DNA from: Aegilops tauschii subsp. strangulata
Taxonomy: Eukaryota > Streptophyta > Magnoliopsida > Poales > Poaceae
DNA: 64,000 bases
Assembly (NCBI RefSeq): GCF_002575655.3
Contig: NC_053037.3
Coordinates: forward strand, 322,861,294 to 322,925,293
Reading direction: 5' to 3'
In this document: positions 58,959-64,000 of the stretch, in pieces
Numbering within the stretch: the first letter of the stretch is position 1
Layout: each line of letters opens with the position of its first letter
Translations under genes and position numbers: made by a program
Notes under the pieces: model-generated
What the model saw: only the letters and a program-made list of their open reading frames with translations
Told to the model about the DNA's origin: nothing
Database searches by the model: none

Positions 58959-60252
58959 AAAAATACCGGGGTCAGAAGAAATTTCCCCCCGAGGATCGAT
59001 CAATCCTGGAGCGGAAATAACAGTTCGGCTTCTGCCGCCCACCTCATATACCCGCAAAATTTGTACCGCGCATACATCACTACGCACTTAAGATACCATG
59101 GGCATTGGCGGAAGCACAATACGGACAAGCCTGCAAGCACTCCCGTAACATTTTTATCTACATTCCTTTCCCTTTCTTCATTATCTCTTAAAAACAGGTG
59201 GCGCAAAGGACAAGCATCTAAAACTGACTCTGTTGGAGTTCGGATCCGTACACTCACCTACGGGGCTACTTCCGTCAAGGATTCCCCTCGCCAAGGATAG
59301 GCGGCGCAGACGTGCGACAGGAGGTCCAAAATAACTTTTTGTAGACCGCACTCTTTATTTCGAGCCTATAACATGCCTTTTTCCTCCGCCTTCGACCCCG
59401 GGCATGTCAAATAGCCAGGGTTGTGGCCTTTATATATATCAAGTAATCATTGGCATATCGCTCAGGTCCCAGTAAACATTATCCGAATTAATCATCCGTG
59501 TATTTTCGCAAATGAATATGCCTCCTATGGTTATTTCATAGATATACCCCAGCTCAACCTGCCAGGGGCTCGGTATGGGAACAAATGAGTTGCCAACAAA
59601 GTCCGAACAGCTTTACAGCATACTTCGGCGTCGCGAGTTTGGCCTTATATGCATCAGCTCCGAATCATGTCTTGGGTCAATGGTTGGGTTGCCCGGCTCC
59701 TGTGCTTGCTACCTTACGTTCCGCTCTATCGGCTAGGGTAGTAAGGGAGAACTACTGTGATTGTGCTTCTGGTTCATCTGGTCAAGCACCTCAGTAGAGA
59801 AAGCCAAAACTGACTGTCATGATGCTGCAAGAGCTGGTCAACCACTCGATGACTTATCGGAATCTGTCGCGATTCCCTCTGTATCACACGAAGGACCTCT
59901 TTTTTCTTCAGGTCATATATGTAACGCACCATATTGGAATAAGTCGTACACATACCAGGGGCTATATCGTAGTCCCCCTATAAAACTCCTATGGCTAAGT
60001 GAAAGTGTTAACGCCCTATAGTCTAATTGCCTAGTTCGCCGCATTATCACCTCCTTCATGGACCAAGACGTTGGATCAAGAGTGATTAAATGCTTTTCCG
60101 AACACCCCCGTACCTCCTACGAGGGGGCTGAAGCCGACGACTGGAAAACTTTTAGATTATATTAAAACGGCCGCATAGGAGGAACACAAGCTTTCGAGCA
60201 AAAAATAAAAATAGATTAACTATAAAATTGTCTTCTACAATTCCCATACATC
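58959..60252 (+). other. T interior without a gene
   Basis: About 1.3 kb between gag and the 3' end of the antisense gene. I see no protease or polymerase motif and no convincing frame on either strand. Confidence 0.6.
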
Positions 60253-63200
60253 TCACTCGAACATTATGTCTTTCGAGCATTGACCCTCTATTAAGCGGGC
60301 GGCCTCCAAGACGTCTTCAAAGTAATGCTCCGGTGCGTAACGGTCCTCACCCTTGGGTGGACTCTTCGCCGCAATATCAATGTCCTTCATCTTCCCCCAG
60401 AATGTCTTGACTCGGGCAAAGGCCATCCGTGCACCCTCAATGCACACCGACCGCTTCACAGCGTCGATACGTGGCACCGCATCAACAAGCCGCTGCACCA
60501 AGCCGAAGTAGCTATTCGAAACAGGCTCAGTTGGCCACAACCGGATTATGACGTTCTTCATGGCAGAGCCGGATATCCTATGAAGCTCGGCCCATTGGGA
60601 CATCTGTTCATTCAGCAACAGAGGGCGCTTTGATGCGCCAAATTGTGACCAGAAAAGCTTCTCCGTCGCATACCCCTCTCGCGCTTGGTAAAACTGCGCC
60701 ACATCGGAAGAACTCTTCGGCAAGTCTAAAAACTCGTCCGGAGAACTCCACACTTGGTTAAGCTGAGCATAGTTCGGATCGCCGAACTTAGTCTGTAGCA
60801 AAAAGGGCTTACCGGTCGCAATCTCCCCAGCTTGCCGGATCTCCTCACGGGCTGCTCTGGATTCAGACCGCGCTTCTCTCGCCTCTCGTAAGGCCTTGTC
60901 AAGTTCAGCCGTCTTGGCTTCATTCTCCTTCTCAAGAAATACACAGCGGCTAGCAGCGTTTTTTAATTCGAGCGCCATCGTGGATATCTTCTCCTCGTCT
61001 TGGCGCCGAGGAGCTTGTTCGGCTTTTAGCTCCGCTGATGCCTTTTCAGCAGCCGCATTACTAAACAGGGCCTGCTCCTTGGCCCGGGCCAGCTCCGCCC
61101 GAAGAATTTCAACGGCGGCAGCACCATCTGCAGCCATGCATATTCCAGTATATAACTTTCAGCGTCATGCTTATATCACAGAAATATATGTGAAGGGACT
61201 ACCCTGAATACATACCTTGCAACTCGTCAAGACGCATATTGATTAACGCAATATCATCCCCTGCCACATCAAGCTTCCGCTGCAGCTCAGCAATATCCGT
61301 AGTTTGGGAAGTAGCCAGGGGGAAGCAACCTATGTTCAAGTTAATCAGATTAGTCCTTGGATATTTCTTCTTGATCCTCCGTTCGCCTCCCATGGGAAGC
61401 CAACCCGAGTCTCAGGGGCTACTACCTATACATAGGTGCATCTTTGCAAATAAAATATAGTTGAAAACATTACATCACAAACCTCGAAGCCTTTTAGCAG
61501 GCTCATGAAGGCCTCATTCAATCCGCTCTTCGCGGACAGAATCTTCTCAACCACCGTACCCATTAAGGTACCCCGTTCCCCCAAGACAGATGCTTTTCGC
61601 AGCATATCCCGCAATATATCCGGCGCCGCCGGGTCTCCGGAAGCCGCTCTAGGAGCACGACCATCCTTTGAAGGAACTCGTTCGCTCGTATCCAGAATCA
61701 TCCCTGGCTGAAAACCAGACAATCCGGGGCCTTCGTTATTGGCCCCCGAATCCCGGACGATCGGAGGTCCACCTTCGGGTACTGCCTCTTTCATTCCCTG
61801 CACGGCTTGTTGATCAAGAAAAACCCTCCGAGATGACACTTCGGAGTCGTCCGCCTTATTGGGCGAGGAGGTCGGGGGAGGCATCTCGCTTTCCATCATC
61901 TCTGGGAGGAGATCTCCCAAAGAAGAGGATTGCCCAGAAAAACTCTGTGCCGCACTGTAAAAATACACAGGCACGTTAAGTATCTCCGGTAACAGGAAAG
62001 GAGCGGGACGCTATCAAAGCACCCCGGATTCACTTACGGTTTGGTTGAGGGCTTTTCCTCATGTTGGAGCTGTTTCACGGCGTCGCCTTCCAATCCCGAG
62101 CCGCTCGACGGTGGCATCTTGCCCCTCTTAGGAGACCGCCCCTCCCAACCTTCGGAGGCGGCCCTTTTCCTCCTGAATGGAGAAGGAATACTAGCTTCTT
62201 TTTCACCTTTGTCTTCAGGCGAGGAAATGTCGATTTCTCCGGGCTCAGTATCTAACTTACCTCCGGAACGAAGGTCATCCCGGGTCTTCTCACTCTCCAC
62301 CTTGCCCTCCCCTGTCGGCGCCTGGTACGGGGCCGGTGCCAGCATCCTTGTTAACACAGGGTCTGCTGAGTCTTCGGGAAGAGGGTCCGGACACCTAATC
62401 CGTTCCGCTTTATTTATCCAGCCCTAGAAAAAGATGGTTTGCTCAATGTCTTACCACAGGATATCTGATTATAAGGTGTTCGGCGGACGAGTACTTACCG
62501 GGGTGTCCGGATGGTTACAGTCTAGGCCGGTATCTTCAGTGGTGTCCGACCATTGTTTTCGTTTCCCGAAGAATAATTTCCACATTCCTTCGTGCGTAGT
62601 GCCGAAGAAGTGCTGAAGAGTCTGTGGCCCTTCTGGGTTAAACTCCCACAGGCGGAGAGGCCGTCGCTGGCACGGCAGGGTCCGGCGGACTAGCATTACC
62701 TGAATAACATTGACAATATCGATATCCTTCTCAATAAGGCTTCAGATGCGACTTTGCAGAGTCCGCACCTCGTCAACTGATCCCCAGTCCAACCCCTTGT
62801 TAATCCATGATGCAAGCTGAATTGGGGGGCTGGATCAAAACGCAGGCGCAGCTGCCCACTTGGAACCACGGGGCTCGGTGATATAGAACCACTCCTGCTG
62901 CCATAAGTCGGGAGATTCTTTGAAAGATCCTTTTAGCCAGATAGCGCTGGTAAGCTTGCTCACGGAAGCACCACCGCACTCCGCCTGCTCTCCCTCTATC
63001 ATTTGCGGTTTCACATTGAAGTTCTTGAGCCACAAGCCGAAGTGAGGAGGAGTTTGGAGGAAGGCTTCACACGTGACTATAGACGCCGAGATGAGAAGAA
63101 CAGAGTTCGGGGCGAGATCGTGAAAATCTAATCCATAATAGAACATGGGCCCCCCGACGAAGGGATTGAGGGCGAACCCTAACCCTTGGAGGAAGTGAGA

Positions 63201-63368
63201 AACGAGCACGACCCTCTCGCCGGATCTGGGGGTAGGGATAACCTGCCCCTCCGCGGGAAGCCGATGGAGGATTTCTGCGGTCAGGTATCTTGCCGCCCGA
63301 AGCTTCGCGATATCCTCCTCTATGACAGAAGAAGCCACCCACCGGCCTTGACGGCCGGATCCGGACAT
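60253..63368 (-). pseudogene. T antisense gene with gypsy-type transposon domain, about five exons
   Basis: Starts MSGSGRQGRWVASSV at 63368. Exon 1 (63368-62499) holds the N-terminal domain: GERVVLVSHFLQGLGFALNPF, then a GPMFYYGLDFHDLAPNSVLL stretch, as in the 'putative gypsy type transposon' family. Donor CCG|GTAAGTAC; exon 2 62423-62038 begins GWINKAERIR; donor CC|GTAAGTG; exon 3 61954-61493 begins AQSFSGQSSS; a short exon lies at about 61342-61208. The last exon, about 61134-60253, encodes a coiled coil and an Arg/Phe-rich end. Phases join well for exons 1 to 3; the short exon's borders are uncertain. TGA at 62835-62837 and 62742-62744 make exon 1 defective. A TATA box lies about 100 bp upstream. 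Function unknown. Confidence 0.75.
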
Positions 63369-63468
63369 GACTGAGGCTTACGGAGGGCGAAACCTGGGTG
63401 TTGAAACTCGAGGTAGTAAGAGTCGAGGAAGAAGCAAGCGTGGAGAGGAAAGGCGGGTCTGTGCCCCT

Positions 63469-63476
63469 TTATAAAG
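63469..63476 (-). promoter_or_regulatory. TATA box of the T antisense gene
   Basis: The minus strand reads GCCTTTATAAAGGGGC, with TTTATAAA about 100 bases before the ATG at 63368. It gives the antisense gene a promoter separate from the LTR. Confidence 0.65.
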
Positions 63477-63881
63477 GCTGAGAATATCGAACGCCTCCTC
63501 CCGGGCCTTAAAATTTTGCCTATTACCAAGGAGTTGTGCCCTAAGGACGGTTGGGTTACCCATGTCTGTGTCGATAAAAGAATCCCTTAATAAGGGGACA
63601 CGATCTCTGCTGGGATAAGACGTGTCAATGACAACCGCGTTTCGGAACATGGGCGAAACAACGGTTCGAAATAATGACCGGGCCGACATGATGTCATATT
63701 CTAAAAGTTGCCAGAAGATTGGACTTATAAATTATTATGCCCTCTATGGAAGTAAATGCTGCTCATACTACCGAGCCGAACTCGATTGTTCGAAGACCAT
63801 TGTGAAGTATCCGGAAGTAAGGAAACCCGCCTTGCAATGCCGAAGACAAATCTGTGCGCCGGACTCCTCGTCATTGAAGCC

Positions 63882-63896
63882 AGGTTCAGGGGCTAC
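63882..63896 (+). other. T polypurine tract
   Basis: AGGTTCAGGGGCTAC immediately before the LTR start at 63897. X has a similar GGGGACTAC and E a GGGGCTAC at the same place. Confidence 0.7.
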
Positions 63897-64000
63897 TGAG
63901 GGAGTCCTGGATTAGGGGGTCCTCGGGTGTCCGGCCTGTTAGCCATGGGCCGGACTGATGGGCTGTGAAGATACGAAGACCGAAGACTGCACCCGTGTCC
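63897..64000 (+). repeat. T 3' LTR, first 104 bases
   Basis: TGAGGGAGTCCTGG and onward, matching the 5' LTR with a few changes; continues beyond the window. Confidence 0.92.

Larger units (their letters stand above)
55863..64000 (+). mobile_element. T: gag-only Gypsy-like element with multi-exon antisense gene, right end outside
   Basis: 5' LTR 55863-56335, primer site from 56336, broken gag 56383-58958, 1.3 kb with no gene, antisense gene 60253-63368 (minus), polypurine tract 63882-63896, and the first 104 bases of the 3' LTR. No protease, reverse transcriptase or integrase, so it is non-autonomous. Inserted in Q2 after AACAT. Confidence 0.9.

Noticed and set aside
1..64000. A host gene, tRNA, rRNA, CRISPR array or integrated viral genome
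   Set aside because: I found none. The tRNA-like matches are primer binding sites only, and every coding region has retrotransposon features. No envelope-like gene or virus-specific gene order was seen.

Overview
The window is plant nuclear intergenic DNA, most likely from a Triticeae genome (wheat, Aegilops or a relative). I infer this from terminal sequences and coding styles that I associate with abundant Triticeae Gypsy families; no database search was run. I see no cellular protein gene, no rRNA or tRNA gene, no CRISPR array and nothing prokaryotic. Essentially every base belongs to an LTR retrotransposon, and every long reading frame is a retroelement gene or its remains. Family letters here (Q, S, Z, X, W, E, T) are local labels. 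Layout: Q1 (minus strand, 1-5211) is AT-rich and non-autonomous. Its 5' LTR is cut at 5212 by S (plus strand, 5212-11584), which carries a decayed gag-protease frame and no polymerase. The 3' LTR of S is cut at 11585 by Z (minus strand), which has long LTRs and a non-coding interior. The right LTR of Z is cut by X (plus strand, 21661-49406, intact GGAAC target duplication), a gag-pol element with broken gag, protease, reverse transcriptase and a piece of RNase H. X is cut at 26760 by W (minus strand), W at 30499 by E' (plus strand), and E' at 38248 by E (minus strand, same family as E'). The right LTR of Z is also cut at 50559 by Q2 (minus strand), itself cut at 55863 by T (plus strand), which runs off the window. 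The deepest chain is seven layers: Q1, S, Z, X, W, E', E. Two features stand out. First, E' and E form inverted-repeat arms of about 7.75 kb (30499-38247 and 39789-47542) around a 1.54-kb spacer. The right end of E lacks its last 17 bases and is joined directly to X, so the rest of E', the rest of W and much of X are missing between 47542 and 47543. This is a multi-kilobase deletion or an assembly join. Second, X, E and T, which have unrelated LTRs, each carry an antisense gene just inside the 3' LTR. It encodes an N-terminal 'putative gypsy type transposon' domain. In E and T a coiled-coil C-terminus and spliceosomal introns are visible; in X and T a TATA box precedes it. All copies here are mutated. 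The Q and S families carry repeated short hairpins (GGGATGCC...GGCATCCC) and extra copies of a polypurine-tract-like motif. The E family carries 180-bp tandem units, each with a CTCCTGAG/CTCAGGAG hairpin, between its two converging genes. How the parts work together: the LTRs supply promoters (TATA boxes are visible in S, X, E', E, Q and T). The gag frames would make capsid proteins, X once supplied protease and reverse transcriptase, and Q, S, Z, E and T look dependent on enzymes made elsewhere.
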